DNA of 64,000 nt. Source: Acuticoccus sediminis (GTDB lineage: Bacteria; Pseudomonadota; Alphaproteobacteria; Rhizobiales; Amorphaceae). The notes under the pieces were generated by a model, which saw nothing but the letters and a program-made list of their open reading frames with translations, was not told the DNA's origin and searched no databases. The DNA lies in the NCBI RefSeq assembly GCF_003258595.1, contig NZ_QHHQ01000002.1:558001-622000 (forward strand), written 5' to 3'. The translations under genes and the position numbers were made by a program. Each line of letters begins with the position of its first letter. The stretch's first letter is position 1. This document shows positions 54,988 to 63,920 of this stretch, piece after piece.

Positions 54988-55264
54988 TCTGATCTCCCAT
55001 GCCGCTGAAGCGCAGCGGGTCGCACGCATGGAACTCGCGAATGGATGCGCCCAGATCGGCGCGAATGTTTGGCGGCGATGGCGCCACTGGAGCGAATGTC
55101 GGCGCGGTCGCACGCCGGGCCGCGTCGGAGCCGCCGGCCCCTGCCGGGCGAAGATCTGGTCGACGGACCTTCGCCGATAGGTCATCCTTCCGGAGATGGC
55201 TCGGGCCACGAGGCATCGTGGTGAGCCGGCCGCGAACAAGAGCCGGCAGATCGGGAGGGAAGTC

Positions 55265-57211
55265 ATGCGGTGTTTCACCGTGCTAGGCCCTTCTGGGAGC
55301 GGCAAGTCCGTCCTGGTGGACGCGCTTGCCGCATTGGAGGGCTCGTCCCAGAAGGCTGAAACGAGAAGCGGGCTGTCGGTGACCACGTTCGGGTTCGGTG
55401 GCGAACCCTGGTGCGCGATCGACTGCCCGGGATCCATCGAGTCGCTGCCGGACGCGCGCTACGCGCTCCTCGCCAGCGATGCGGCGGTGCTGTGCGTGTC
55501 GCCGGACCCGGAGGAGGCGGTCCTCGCCGCTCCGTTCATGCGTGCCGTCGAGGAATCGGGCACGCCGACCGTCGTCTTCATCAACCGTATCGACGAGGCG
55601 CGTGGGCGCGTGCGGGACATCGTCGCCGCGCTGCAGGGCTATGCGAGCCATCTCGTGGTGCTGCGCCAGATCCCGATCCGGGAGGGCTCGCAGATCGTCG
55701 GCGCCGTCGACCTCGTGTCCGAGCGGGCTTGGCGTTACCGGGAGGGGCAGCCGTCGGCGCTGGTCGAGCTGCCGTCCGACCTCACCTCGCGCGAGCACGA
55801 GGCGCGCGCCGAGCTCCTCGAACACATCAGCGAGTTCGACGACTGGCTGCTGGAGGAGGTCGTCGAGGACCGCGAGCCTCCGAGCGACGCGCTCTACGCG
55901 ATCTGCGCGCGGGTGTTCGGCGAGACCAGGGTGCTGCCGGCGCTGATCGGCGCGGGCGGCCATCGCAACGGCCTCGCCCGGCTCATGAAGGCGCTGCGGC
56001 ACGAGGCGCCGTCGGTCGCGGCGCTGCGCGCGCGCCTGTCACCGGCCGCCGTCGCGCAGCCGCTCGCTGCGGTCTGCTTTCACGCGCAGCACAAACGGCA
56101 CGTCGGGCGGACCGCGTTCGTGCGGGCGCTGGGCGAAGGCGTCGGACCGGGCGAGACGCTCGCGGGCGCCTCCGTCGGCCTCCTCAGCGAGATCGGCTCT
56201 GACAAGCGGCTCGGCGCTCCGCTCGCGCCCGGCGAGGTCGCGATGGTCGTGAAGGCCGACCAGATCTCGGCGGGAGCGCTCATGACGCGCGACCAGGCGC
56301 TGCCGCCGCCGCGCTGGGCGCGGACCGCGCCGCCGATGGTGGCCCGCCTCCTCCTGCCGCGCAACGACCGGGACGACGTGAAGCTCTCGGCCGCGCTCGC
56401 CCGCCTCGGGGTCGACGACCCGGGCCTCGTCGTCACGCAGGAGGAGAGCACCGGCCGGCAGCTCGTGCGCATCCAGGGGCCGATGCACCTGCGCCGTCTC
56501 GCCGAGACGCTGCGCGAGGAGTTCGGCCTGGAGGTGAGCGAGGAGCCGCTCGTCGGCGTCTATCGCGAGACCATCTCGCGTCCGGCGAACGTCCACTACC
56601 GGCACAGGAAGCAGACCGGCGGCGCGGGCCAGTTCGCCGATGTGAAGCTGACGGTGCAGCCCGCGCCGCGCGGATCGGGCTTCACGTTCAACGAGACGGT
56701 GAAGGGCGGGACGGTGCCGCGCAACTACATCCCGGCCGTGGAGGCGGGAGCGCGCGAGGCGATGCAGCGCGGGCCGCTCGGCTTTCCGGTGATCGACGTC
56801 TCGGTCACCCTGACGGACGGCCAGCACCACTCGGTCGACAGCTCCGACCACGCCTTCCGCACCGCCGCCCGGATGGGCGTCCTGCAGGCCCTCTCAGAGG
56901 CGGGGCCGCTGCTCCTGCAGGAGATCTACGACGTGACGATCCACGCCCCGTCGACGTGCAGCGGCACCCTGGTGGGCCTCGTCTCGTCGGAAAAGGGCCA
57001 GGTCCTCGGCGTCGGCAACGACCCGGACGCGTGCGGCTGGGACGTGTTCCGCGCCCGCCTGCCGGGTGCCGCGCTCGACGAGCTGCCGCAGGTGCTGCGC
57101 TCGGCGACGCAGGGCGTCGGCAACTTCGAGGCCGCCTTCGACCACTTCGAGGAGCTCTACGGCAAGGAGGCCGAGCAGATCTTCGAGCGGCAGCGGGCCG
57201 CGCACGGCTGA
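55265..57211 (+). CDS. elongation factor G-like paralogue with altered GTPase motifs
   Basis: 648 residues from ATG 55265 (GGGAGG upstream). All EF-G-like domains are present, including domain IV ([81 protein letters not shown]). The G domain departs from EF-G: G1 is GPSGSGKS (8-15), G3 is DCPGS (53-57) in place of DTPGH, losing the catalytic His, and G4 is NRID (107-110). Switch 1 is much shortened. It is a paralogue, not the translocase; its role is not known. Confidence 0.85.
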   Translation: MRCFTVLGPSGSGKSVLVDALAALEGSSQKAETRSGLSVTTFGFGGEPWCAIDCPGSIESLPDARYALLASDAAVLCVSPDPEEAVLAAPFMRAVEESGTPTVVFINRIDEARGRVRDIVAALQGYASHLVVLRQIPIREGSQIVGAVDLVSERAWRYREGQPSALVELPSDLTSREHEARAELLEHISEFDDWLLEEVVEDREPPSDALYAICARVFGETRVLPALIGAGGHRNGLARLMKALRHEAPSVAALRARLSPAAVAQPLAAVCFHAQHKRHVGRTAFVRALGEGVGPGETLAGASVGLLSEIGSDKRLGAPLAPGEVAMVVKADQISAGALMTRDQALPPPRWARTAPPMVARLLLPRNDRDDVKLSAALARLGVDDPGLVVTQEESTGRQLVRIQGPMHLRRLAETLREEFGLEVSEEPLVGVYRETISRPANVHYRHRKQTGGAGQFADVKLTVQPAPRGSGFTFNETVKGGTVPRNYIPAVEAGAREAMQRGPLGFPVIDVSVTLTDGQHHSVDSSDHAFRTAARMGVLQALSEAGPLLLQEIYDVTIHAPSTCSGTLVGLVSSEKGQVLGVGNDPDACGWDVFRARLPGAALDELPQVLRSATQGVGNFEAAFDHFEELYGKEAEQIFERQRAAHG

Positions 57212-57261
57212 GCCGTCATCCGCCCGGTCCGCACCGGACCGAGCGGGACGATGCTACCGGC

Positions 57262-57287
57262 GGGGAGGTTTGGCGCCAAACCTCCCC
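57262..57287. terminator. perfect 26-base palindrome between convergent genes
   Basis: GGGGAGGTTTGGC at 57262-57274 is followed directly by its exact complement GCCAAACCTCCCC at 57275-57287. It lies between the convergent EF-G-like gene (ends 57211) and the RTX gene (ends 57299), so a bidirectional stop is the simplest reading; the zero-base loop would leave four unpaired bases at the hairpin tip. Confidence 0.6.
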
Positions 57288-57298
57288 GATCGGCCGGC

Positions 57299-58942
57299 CT
57301 ACCCGGAGATGATGCCGAGGTCCGAGTTCAGCAGGTCGATGTCGATGCCGAGGAAATCGGCGAAGTCGAGGATCGTGACGTCCTTCAGCGTCAGCAGGCT
57401 GCCGTCCCCGCCGAGGATATCGAGGTCCGCACCGACGACCGTCGTCGAACCCAGGATCGAAAGTGCCGTGTCCAGTCCAAGGACGCTCGACGTGTCGAGG
57501 ACGTCGAGGTCGAGATCGAGATCGACGATCGTCGTGATGCCGCCGTCGAAGTTGAACTGGTCGGCCCCTTCGCCGCCGGTCAGCTCGTTGTTCCCCTCGC
57601 CGCCGCTCAGCGTGTCGTTGCCGTCGCCGCCGAGGAGCGTGTCGTCGCCGTCCCCGCCCTGAAGCTCGTCGTTGCCGTTGCCTCCCGAGAGCATGTCGTC
57701 GTCCGCGCCGCCGATGAGGGCGTCGTTTCCGTCGTCCCCGCGGAGCGTGTCGTTGCCCTCGTTGCCGAGCACGACGTCGTCTCCCGCGCCGCCGCGGACG
57801 AAATCGTCGCCGTCGCCGCCGACGAGGCGGTCGGCATCCTCCTCGCCGTAGATGGAGTCGTTGCCGGCCCCGCCGGTGACCTGGTCCTCCCCGGTGCCGC
57901 CATTGAGGTAGTCGTCCCCCGAGCCGCCGTTGAGGTCATCGTCGCCCGCCTCGCCGCGCAGCAGGTCGGCATCCTCGTTGCCGGCCAGGGTGTCGTTCCC
58001 CGCGCCGCCGAGCAGGAGGTCGAGACCGGTCCCGCCGAACATCGTGTCGTTGCCGTCCTGGCCCTTCAGGGTGTCGTTGCCGTCGTGGCCCTGGAAGAAG
58101 TCGTCGCCCGCCCCGCCGAAGGCCAGGTCGTTGCCGTCGCCGGCGAAGAGCTGGTCGTTGCCGGCGTCGCCATAGAGGCTGTCGTCGCCGGCGTCGCCGT
58201 AGAGGCTGTCGCTGCCGCCGCCGCCGTAGGCCTGATCGTTGCCGTCGCCGCCGGACAGGGAGTCCGTCCCGTCATTGCCCCAGAGGATGTCCTGTCCACC
58301 TTCGCCGTAGAGCACGTCGTTGTTGTCGCCGCCCCAGATCTTGTCGTTTCCGTCGTCGCCCCTCAGCGTGTCGTGGCCTTCGTCGCCGAAGATGGAATCG
58401 TTGCCGGTTCCGCCGTTGACGGAGTCGTCGCCCTCGTTGCCCTTCAGGCGATCGTTGCCGGCGTCACCGAAGACCGTGTCGTTCCCGGTTTCGCCGAAGG
58501 CGAGGTCGTTGCCGAGGCCGCCGCGCAGCAGGTCGGCGTTGCCGCCGCCGAACATCTCGTCGTCGCCGTCGCCGCCCAGGACGCGGTCGTCGCCGTCACC
58601 GGCGTTGAGGGTGTCGTTGCCGTCGTCGCCGCCGATGGTGTCGTTCCCCTCGTCGCCGAACACGAGGTCTCCGTCGTCGCCACCGAAGATCCGGTCGGCA
58701 CCCGTTCCGCCGGACAGGCGGTCGGCGCCGGCAGAGCCCTGGATGGTGTCGTCCCCGTCTTCGCCGAAGATGGTGTCGAGCCCGTCTCCGCCGACGAGGA
58801 AGTCGAGGCCGCCGCTTCCGACGATGCGGTCATGTCCGCCAAGTCCGAAGAGCGTATCGTTGCCGTCCAGCCCGATGATGAAGTCGGCGCCCGGCGTACC
58901 GCTGATATTGTCCGGCCCATTGCTCCCTGAGAAATTCGCCAC
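57299..58942 (-). CDS. RTX calcium-binding repeat protein without catalytic domain
   Basis: About 547 residues. I place the start at GTG 58942 because GGAGG (58948-58952) is five bases upstream; ATG 58954 would add MEET. From about residue 10 to 470 the protein is almost only GGxGxDxLx/GxxGND units, roughly fifty of them, then a non-repeat aliphatic C-terminus (VDLDLDLDVLDTSSVLGLDTALSILG, DFADFLGIDIDLLNSDLGIISG) of the sort that serves as a type I secretion signal. No enzyme domain or signal peptide. Likely a secreted Ca2+-folded surface or biofilm protein. Confidence 0.9.
   Translation of the reverse strand: MANFSGSNGPDNISGTPGADFIIGLDGNDTLFGLGGHDRIVGSGGLDFLVGGDGLDTIFGEDGDDTIQGSAGADRLSGGTGADRIFGGDDGDLVFGDEGNDTIGGDDGNDTLNAGDGDDRVLGGDGDDEMFGGGNADLLRGGLGNDLAFGETGNDTVFGDAGNDRLKGNEGDDSVNGGTGNDSIFGDEGHDTLRGDDGNDKIWGGDNNDVLYGEGGQDILWGNDGTDSLSGGDGNDQAYGGGGSDSLYGDAGDDSLYGDAGNDQLFAGDGNDLAFGGAGDDFFQGHDGNDTLKGQDGNDTMFGGTGLDLLLGGAGNDTLAGNEDADLLRGEAGDDDLNGGSGDDYLNGGTGEDQVTGGAGNDSIYGEEDADRLVGGDGDDFVRGGAGDDVVLGNEGNDTLRGDDGNDALIGGADDDMLSGGNGNDELQGGDGDDTLLGGDGNDTLSGGEGNNELTGGEGADQFNFDGGITTIVDLDLDLDVLDTSSVLGLDTALSILGSTTVVGADLDILGGDGSLLTLKDVTILDFADFLGIDIDLLNSDLGIISG
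57560..58930 (-). repeat. long tandem RTX coding repeats
   Basis: The DNA has near-repeats every 27 bases (motif GTCGTTGCCGTCGCCGCC on the + strand), coding for nine-residue units of a beta-roll. Such repeats can expand or contract by recombination. Confidence 0.85.
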
Positions 58943-59015
58943 CGTTTCCTCCATTGATTGTCATGGTCGTTTACTGACATCAACGAGTCCGGTTTGGCTC
59001 TGGATGCTCAAGATT

Positions 59016-59071
59016 TGTACTTAAAATGTACATTCGTTTATTGTGCCTGCTATATCCCGGAAAAGGCACAA
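59016..59071. promoter_or_regulatory. AT-rich upstream region of the RTX gene with two inverted repeats
   Basis: In a 272-base gap between two leftward genes, 59000-59160 is much AT-richer than the rest of the window. It holds TGTAC-N7-GTACA (59016-59032, including the palindrome ATGTACAT at 59026-59033) and TTGTGCCT-N15-AGGCACAA (59041-59071). These look like operator or promoter elements for the RTX gene; the regulator is unknown. Confidence 0.45.
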
Positions 59072-59226
59072 GTTTCGGTGGGTCCATACGACTTAATGGC
59101 AAGTGATCCGTTGCTGTCCGTCGCTGTCACATTTTACGGTTTTAGTAAGTCAAGTCTTTGATAAAGCCGCCAGATGAGCAATTGGTCGGGCTTGGTGTGG
59201 AACTATATTGCCGGGGGCGGCCTGCG

Positions 59227-60387
59227 CTACGACGCGTTGATGCCGGCGGCCGGCTTCATTTCCAGCAATTGCAGCCGGATCAGGTCCGAGCGGGTGATGA
59301 TGCCGGCGAGGTGCCCGTCCTTCAGGACTGGCACGACCTGGACCTTCTGGGTTGCCAGCCTGTCGAGGAGCAGCCCGGCCGGTGTGTCCGCGGAGACCGC
59401 CGGCACGTCCTCCTGCATCACGTCCTCTGCGCGGAGGTCGCGGAAATGCAGCTTGACGCGGCGGCCGCTGCGCGAGCGCTTCAGCGGCTGGCCGAGTGTC
59501 AGGGCGGCGACGAGGTCGCTCTGGAGGACGAGGCCGAGCAGCGTGCCATCGTCGTCGACCACCGGGAGGCTCTTGATCGGGTGATGCTGGAACAACCAGG
59601 CGATCCGCGTCAGCGGTGTCTCGGGAGAGACGGTGATGAGGGTCTCGGTCATGATGTCGGCGCAGCGCGTCCCGTCGAAACGGTGCGCGGCGGCCTCCTG
59701 CTCGGCCGCCGCGATGAGCCGGCCCAGATCGGCGACGCCGAGGTTGGTCGTCTGGTTGAAGCGCAAGAGCAGGTCCTGCAGCTCGTGCGTCGAGAGAGCG
59801 ATGCGCTGCTGCGCCGGCGGCTGCTGCCCGGCCTGCCGGAACGGGTACACGCGCCCGGTCCAGCGGTTGAAGCCTATCGCCGCCATGACGAGGATCGCGG
59901 TCGTCGCCGCCACGGGGACGAAGGGGAAGGCCATGCCGAGGTCGTGCAGCGAGGCCGCCTCGATCGCCGTCAGCAGGGCCACCGCGCCGCCCGGCGGATG
60001 GAGCGCGCGCACGAGCATCATGGCGAAGATCGCGCCGCCGACCGCGACCGCCGGTGCCCACGGCGCGGGGAGGACGGAGACGACGGCCAGCGCCACGACG
60101 GCGGAGACGAAGTTGCCGACCACCGCCGACCAGGGCTGCGCCAGGGGACTGTTCGGGACGGCGAACACCAGGACGGCGGTCGCTCCGAGCGGCGCCACGA
60201 GGAACCAGCCGCTCCCGGTCATCCGCTGCATGAGCGAGACCGCAGTGGCGCAGAGGAGGATCCCCAGGAACGCGCCGAAGGACGCGCGCCCGAGCTCCCG
60301 CCGCGCCGCGCCCGGCATGGCGGGCAGGAAGGCACGGCACCGCGCTTGCAGGCCGCCCAGGGTGTGCAGAATGGCGATCGTGTTCAT
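59227..60387 (-). CDS. HPP-family membrane protein with C-terminal CBS domain pair
   Basis: 386 residues from ATG at 60387. Four to five spans form the HPP domain (GSGWFLVAPLGATAVLVFAVPNSPLAQPWSAVVGN; MMLVRALHPPGGAVALLTAI, containing the name-giving HPP). From about residue 235 two CBS repeats follow: ADIMTETLITVSPETPLTRIAWLFQHHPIKSLPVVDDDGTLLGLV and AEDVMQEDVPAVSADTPAGLLLDRLATQKVQVVPVLKDGHLAGIITRSDL. HPP proteins are linked to nitrite or anion transport; the CBS pair suggests adenine-nucleotide control. Confidence 0.9.
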   Translation of the reverse strand: MNTIAILHTLGGLQARCRAFLPAMPGAARRELGRASFGAFLGILLCATAVSLMQRMTGSGWFLVAPLGATAVLVFAVPNSPLAQPWSAVVGNFVSAVVALAVVSVLPAPWAPAVAVGGAIFAMMLVRALHPPGGAVALLTAIEAASLHDLGMAFPFVPVAATTAILVMAAIGFNRWTGRVYPFRQAGQQPPAQQRIALSTHELQDLLLRFNQTTNLGVADLGRLIAAAEQEAAAHRFDGTRCADIMTETLITVSPETPLTRIAWLFQHHPIKSLPVVDDDGTLLGLVLQSDLVAALTLGQPLKRSRSGRRVKLHFRDLRAEDVMQEDVPAVSADTPAGLLLDRLATQKVQVVPVLKDGHLAGIITRSDLIRLQLLEMKPAAGINAS

Positions 60388-60605
60388 GAGCGGCTGAATG
60401 CGCCGATTTGCACCCCTTTGCAAAGGCCACGGGGAGGGGGCGATGGTCCTGCCGCGCTCGCGACGACCGTCCTCGCGGGCTACTGCGCGATGTCCCGGAC
60501 GCGGCGGAACCGGGGGCAACGGCGGACGGACCGTGGCGGGTGGGCGGTCGCCGCCCGGATGCCTGATGCTGGCCCGGGCCGGGCCCGGGACAGCAGTGGC
60601 TGGTG

Positions 60606-60998
60606 TCAGTTGATCGGGATCAGCTGGTCGACCTCGGCCTTGAAGGCGTCCATGTCATAGGCGTTGCCGTTGAGGACGGTACTCCACATCCGCGTGTCCG
60701 CCGCAGCGGCGATCGCGGCCTTGATCTCGTCCTTGGACGCTCCGGCGGCCTGCGCCGCGCGGGTGTGGAAATAGATGCAGTAGTGGCATGGGATCTGTGC
60801 TGCCACGCCAAGTTGCACGAGTTGCATCGTCTTGCGGTCGATGGCGGCCTGATCGCCTTCGAGCGCGCCGACGAGGCCCATCGCGGACCCGAGAGCATAA
60901 CTGGGATAGGTTTCTACAAACATTTTCGGCGCGTCCTGCGCCATGGCGGTATTGCTTGCGAGAGCTGCCAGCGCGACCGCCGCAACAATCGTCTTCAT
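60606..60998 (-). CDS. exported carboxymuconolactone decarboxylase/AhpD-like protein
   Basis: 130 residues from ATG at 60998 (AGGAGA upstream). MKTIVAAVALAALASNTAMAQD is a signal peptide, unusual for this usually cytosolic fold. TMQLVQLGVAAQIPCHYCIYFHTRAAQAAGASKDEIKAAIAAAA is the CMD core with the redox CxxC (PCHYC) and distal His of AhpD. It may be a periplasmic peroxidase or disulfide redox protein; the exact reaction is unknown. Confidence 0.88.
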   Translation of the reverse strand: MKTIVAAVALAALASNTAMAQDAPKMFVETYPSYALGSAMGLVGALEGDQAAIDRKTMQLVQLGVAAQIPCHYCIYFHTRAAQAAGASKDEIKAAIAAAADTRMWSTVLNGNAYDMDAFKAEVDQLIPIN

Positions 60999-61215
60999 AA
61001 TGGTTCTCCTTGAATGACCGGCGCCGTTGGCCGCGCCGGTCGCCGGAGAATACCACAATCACACGTTTTAGCCGCATCGCCCGTCAGGCCACTGCGGCAT
61101 CACGCAAAATCGGCCCCGCGCCTTCTCCGGCGGGCCGCATCGCCGCCAACCGGCCCGCGCCGCGCCGCCTGCACCACGTACCGCCGCGATCCCGCCTGCA
61201 CTTCGGAACGCAAAG

Positions 61216-61224
61216 GTATACAGT
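61216..61224 (+). promoter_or_regulatory. GTATACAGT motif, 66 bases before the HMGL-like gene
   Basis: GTATACAGT occurs here and again at 63921-63929. In both cases exactly 66 bases separate it from a rightward ATG (61291 and 63996). The GTATAC core is palindromic and is common in GntR-family operators; TATACA could also be a -10 box. Confidence 0.4.
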
Positions 61225-61290
61225 GAGGGCGGCGCGCCCCGTGCCGGCGCTTCGGCGCGGAGGGCGCACGAGAGACGAAAGGCGAGGACG

Positions 61291-62244
61291 ATGGCCGATT
61301 ATCCCAAGCGCGTGCGGATCAACGAGGAGGGTCCGCGCGAGGGCTTCCAGTTCGAGAAGGGTCCGATCGCCACTGCCGACAAGATCGCGCTCATCGACGC
61401 GCTGTCGGAGGCCCGGCTGCCGCAGATCCAGGTCTGCTCCTTCGTCAATCCTGCGCGGGTGCCGGGTATGGCCGACGCGGACGAGGTGGTCGCCGGGATC
61501 ACCCGCAAGCCCGGCACCGCGTACACCGCGCTCTGGCTGAACGAGAAGGGGTTCGACCGGGCGCTCGCCGCGGGCCGCCTCGACCTCAAGGGCTCGATCT
61601 CGATGGTGGCGTCCGAGACCTTCATGAAGCGCAACCAGAACCGCGACTTCGCGGAGAACCACCGTGTGCAGATGCACATGGTGCGGCGCTATCTGGACGC
61701 GGGGCTGACCGTGGAGCGCGCCTCGATGATGGCGGCGTTCGGCTGCAACTTCGAGGGTGAGGTCCCGGTCGCGCGCGTCCTCGACGTGATCGCCGAGACG
61801 CTGGAGATCGCCGAGGCGTGCGGCGTCGCCATCAGGACCTACTCGCTCGCCGACACGATGGCGTGGGCGACACCGGCCAGCGTGCAGCGCGTGGTGGGTG
61901 CGGTGCGTGAGCGCTGGCCGGACCTCAATGTCGCGCTTCACCTCCACGACACGCGCGGGATGGGAATCGCCAACGCCTTCGCCGGTCTGCAGATGGGCGT
62001 CGACACGTTCGACGCGTCCGTCGCGGGCCTGGGGGGCTGCCCGTTCGCCGGTCACCGCGCCGCCGCGGGCAACGTGTGCAGCGAGGACCTTGCCTTCCTG
62101 TGCGAGGAGATGGGCATCGAGACCGGCATCGACCTCGACGCGCTGTCCGAAGCGGCCCGGCTCGCCGAGCGCGTCGTGGGACACGCGCTGCCGGGGAGCG
62201 TCATGAAGGCCGGGCGGCTCTCCGGCTACCGCAGCGCCGCCTGA
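61291..62244 (+). CDS. hydroxymethylglutaryl-CoA lyase-like protein (HMGL/DRE-TIM family)
   Basis: 317 residues. The DRE-TIM barrel start reads NEEGPREGFQFEKG, with Glu17 in place of the metal-binding Asp of the usual GPRDGLQNE. HLHDTRGMGIANAFAGLQMGVDTFDASVAGLGGCPFAGHRAAAGNVCSEDLAFL gives the remaining metal His pair and the flexible-loop Cys (GGCPFA). It probably cleaves a 3-hydroxy-3-methylacyl-CoA-like ester or performs the reverse. The D-to-E change makes a substrate other than HMG-CoA possible. Divergent from the AhpD-like gene. Confidence 0.87.
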   Translation: MADYPKRVRINEEGPREGFQFEKGPIATADKIALIDALSEARLPQIQVCSFVNPARVPGMADADEVVAGITRKPGTAYTALWLNEKGFDRALAAGRLDLKGSISMVASETFMKRNQNRDFAENHRVQMHMVRRYLDAGLTVERASMMAAFGCNFEGEVPVARVLDVIAETLEIAEACGVAIRTYSLADTMAWATPASVQRVVGAVRERWPDLNVALHLHDTRGMGIANAFAGLQMGVDTFDASVAGLGGCPFAGHRAAAGNVCSEDLAFLCEEMGIETGIDLDALSEAARLAERVVGHALPGSVMKAGRLSGYRSAA

Positions 62245-62259
62245 TCGGGACCGGCGGGG

Positions 62260-62928
62260 TCAGTCGACCTTGCCGGCGCGCTCGCGCCACTCCTCGAGCG
62301 ACATCCGCGGCATCGAGAAGCGCTGGCTCTGTGTGGAGTAGAGGCTCGCGAACAGCCGGCCCAGCGGTTTGTAGCGCTCGATGTCGATGTTGAACGTCTC
62401 CGGGTCGACCATCCCCTCGCGAACGTGGACGCAGACGACCTCGCCCATCACGATGTTGCGTCGCGGCGAGAACTTGAGCGTCTGCACCTCGCGGCACTCG
62501 AGCGCGATCGGGCTCTCCGCGATGCGCCCGGGCCGGACCATGCTGGACGGGGCGATCGACAGGTTCGCCGCCTCGATCTCGCTCTCCTCCGGCGGCAGGT
62601 CGACGGCGCAGATGTTCATCTGTTCGGCGAGCGCGTCGTCGACGAGGTTGACCACGAACTCGCCGTCGCGGGCGATGTTGGTCGCGGTGTCCTTGTGCTC
62701 ACCCGCCGCGTTCACCTGCAGGCCGAGCGCGACGATCGCCGGATCCTCCGACAGGACGTTGAAGAAGGAGTAGGGCGCGGCGTTGTGGTGGCCGGCGGCA
62801 GAGAGCGTCACCACGAGCGCGATGGGTCGCGGGACGACCGCGCTCGACAGGAGCTTGTAGCGCTCCCGCGGGGTGAGGTCGGCGAGATCGAAGCGCATCG
62901 TGGCGTCGGCGGTGGTCGTGTCGGTCAT
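62260..62928 (-). CDS. flavin reductase family protein (FMN-binding split barrel)
   Basis: 222 residues. RYKLLSSAVVPRPIALVVTLSAAGHHNAAPYSFFNVLSEDPAIVALGLQ is the split-barrel FMN site of the flavin reductase/DIM6-NTAB group, and GEFVVNLVDDALAEQMNICAVDLPPEESEIEAANL follows. Reduces FMN or uses it for aromatic/ester chemistry. It is six bases after the amidohydrolase gene and probably the second gene of that operon. Confidence 0.9.
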   Translation of the reverse strand: MTDTTTADATMRFDLADLTPRERYKLLSSAVVPRPIALVVTLSAAGHHNAAPYSFFNVLSEDPAIVALGLQVNAAGEHKDTATNIARDGEFVVNLVDDALAEQMNICAVDLPPEESEIEAANLSIAPSSMVRPGRIAESPIALECREVQTLKFSPRRNIVMGEVVCVHVREGMVDPETFNIDIERYKPLGRLFASLYSTQSQRFSMPRMSLEEWRERAGKVD

Positions 62929-62934
62929 CGCGCC

Positions 62935-63876
62935 TCAGGCGTAGAGGGTTGTGGGGGTGTCGACGAGGATCGCCTTGAGCGCCGCCGCGTCGCCCTCACA
63001 CCATGAGGCGAGGACATCGAGGAGGTCGGCGTCGTCCGGCATGATCCCGGCGTGGTTCGGGTGGGGCCAGTCGGTGCCCCAGACGAGCCGGGTCGGGCCG
63101 GCGGCGACGATCTTCGCCGCCATCGGCGCGACGTCCGGGTAGTGGGGCGCGTTGTTGGAGATGCGGTAGGCGCCGGAGATCTTGGCGTAGGCCTCGCCCG
63201 CGGCGAGCATCTCGCACAGCAGCGAGAAACCCGGGTCGTCCGCGCCGCGCGCCGCCTGGGTGCGGCCGAAGTGGTCGATGACGAAGGGGATCGGCAGCCG
63301 GGCGAGGTCCCCCCGCAGATCCGCCAGGAGCGCCGAATCCACCCAGAGCTGCGCGTGCCAGCCCATGTCCTTCACGCGCGCGGCCAGCGGGGCGAGGTGC
63401 TCGCGCCCGACGCCGCCGGAGAAGTGCGCGCCGCCGGTCTCGCGCATAAGGTTGATGCGGAAGCCCCGGACGCCGGCCTCGTGCATGTCGCGCAGCGCGG
63501 CGTCGGAGACGGTGCTGTCGATCACCGCGATGCCGCGCAGCCAGCCCGCTGCGGTGTCCGCCCCGTTCGCTTCCTTCAGGGCCTCGATCAGCAGGCGGTT
63601 GTCGGTGCCGTAGACGGTCGAGGTGACGAAGACGCCCTTTGCGAGCCCCAGCCGGTCGAGCAGGGCCCGGTAGTCGGCGAGCGTCGCCTCCGGGGCGACA
63701 TGGGTCGCGCTGTCGGCCGGCAGGTAGCGGTCGAGGGCGCCGAAGAGGTGGCAGTGGGCGTCCCATCCACCCGCCGGGATCGAAGCGTGCGGGCGCTTCG
63801 AGCTGGCGAGAGGCGGGGCGCAGAGCGGCTTGCCGTGGACGAGTCGGGGCGCGGGGGAGGCGCTGGCGGGGTCCAT
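62935..63876 (-). CDS. amidohydrolase, 2-pyrone-4,6-dicarboxylate lactonase-like
   Basis: 313 residues from ATG at 63876, preceded by GAGGG ten bases upstream; ATG 63900 has no ribosome site. WDAHCHLFG supplies the HxH metal motif, GVRGFRINLM and VIDHFGR the barrel strands, and LVWGTDWPHPN the terminal Asp, as in LigI-type hydrolases that open a lactone ring of an aromatic degradation product. Its neighbour is a flavin reductase. Substrate is inferred from family only. Confidence 0.88.
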   Translation of the reverse strand: MDPASASPAPRLVHGKPLCAPPLASSKRPHASIPAGGWDAHCHLFGALDRYLPADSATHVAPEATLADYRALLDRLGLAKGVFVTSTVYGTDNRLLIEALKEANGADTAAGWLRGIAVIDSTVSDAALRDMHEAGVRGFRINLMRETGGAHFSGGVGREHLAPLAARVKDMGWHAQLWVDSALLADLRGDLARLPIPFVIDHFGRTQAARGADDPGFSLLCEMLAAGEAYAKISGAYRISNNAPHYPDVAPMAAKIVAAGPTRLVWGTDWPHPNHAGIMPDDADLLDVLASWCEGDAAALKAILVDTPTTLYA

Positions 63877-63920
63877 TGGAGGGCGACCCTCATTTTTCAT
63901 TGAAGTAATCTTGAACGAAT

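Noticed and set aside
57251-58930. Rightward open frame with valine-rich repeats opposite the RTX gene
   Set aside because: It is the complement of the RTX nonapeptide code; the leftward frame has the true GGxGxDxLx pattern and a ribosome site.
57560-58930. Regular repeats every 27 bases that might suggest a CRISPR array
   Set aside because: Repeat and 'spacer' together are coding RTX units; repeats are imperfect, spacers are not unique, and no cas gene is near.
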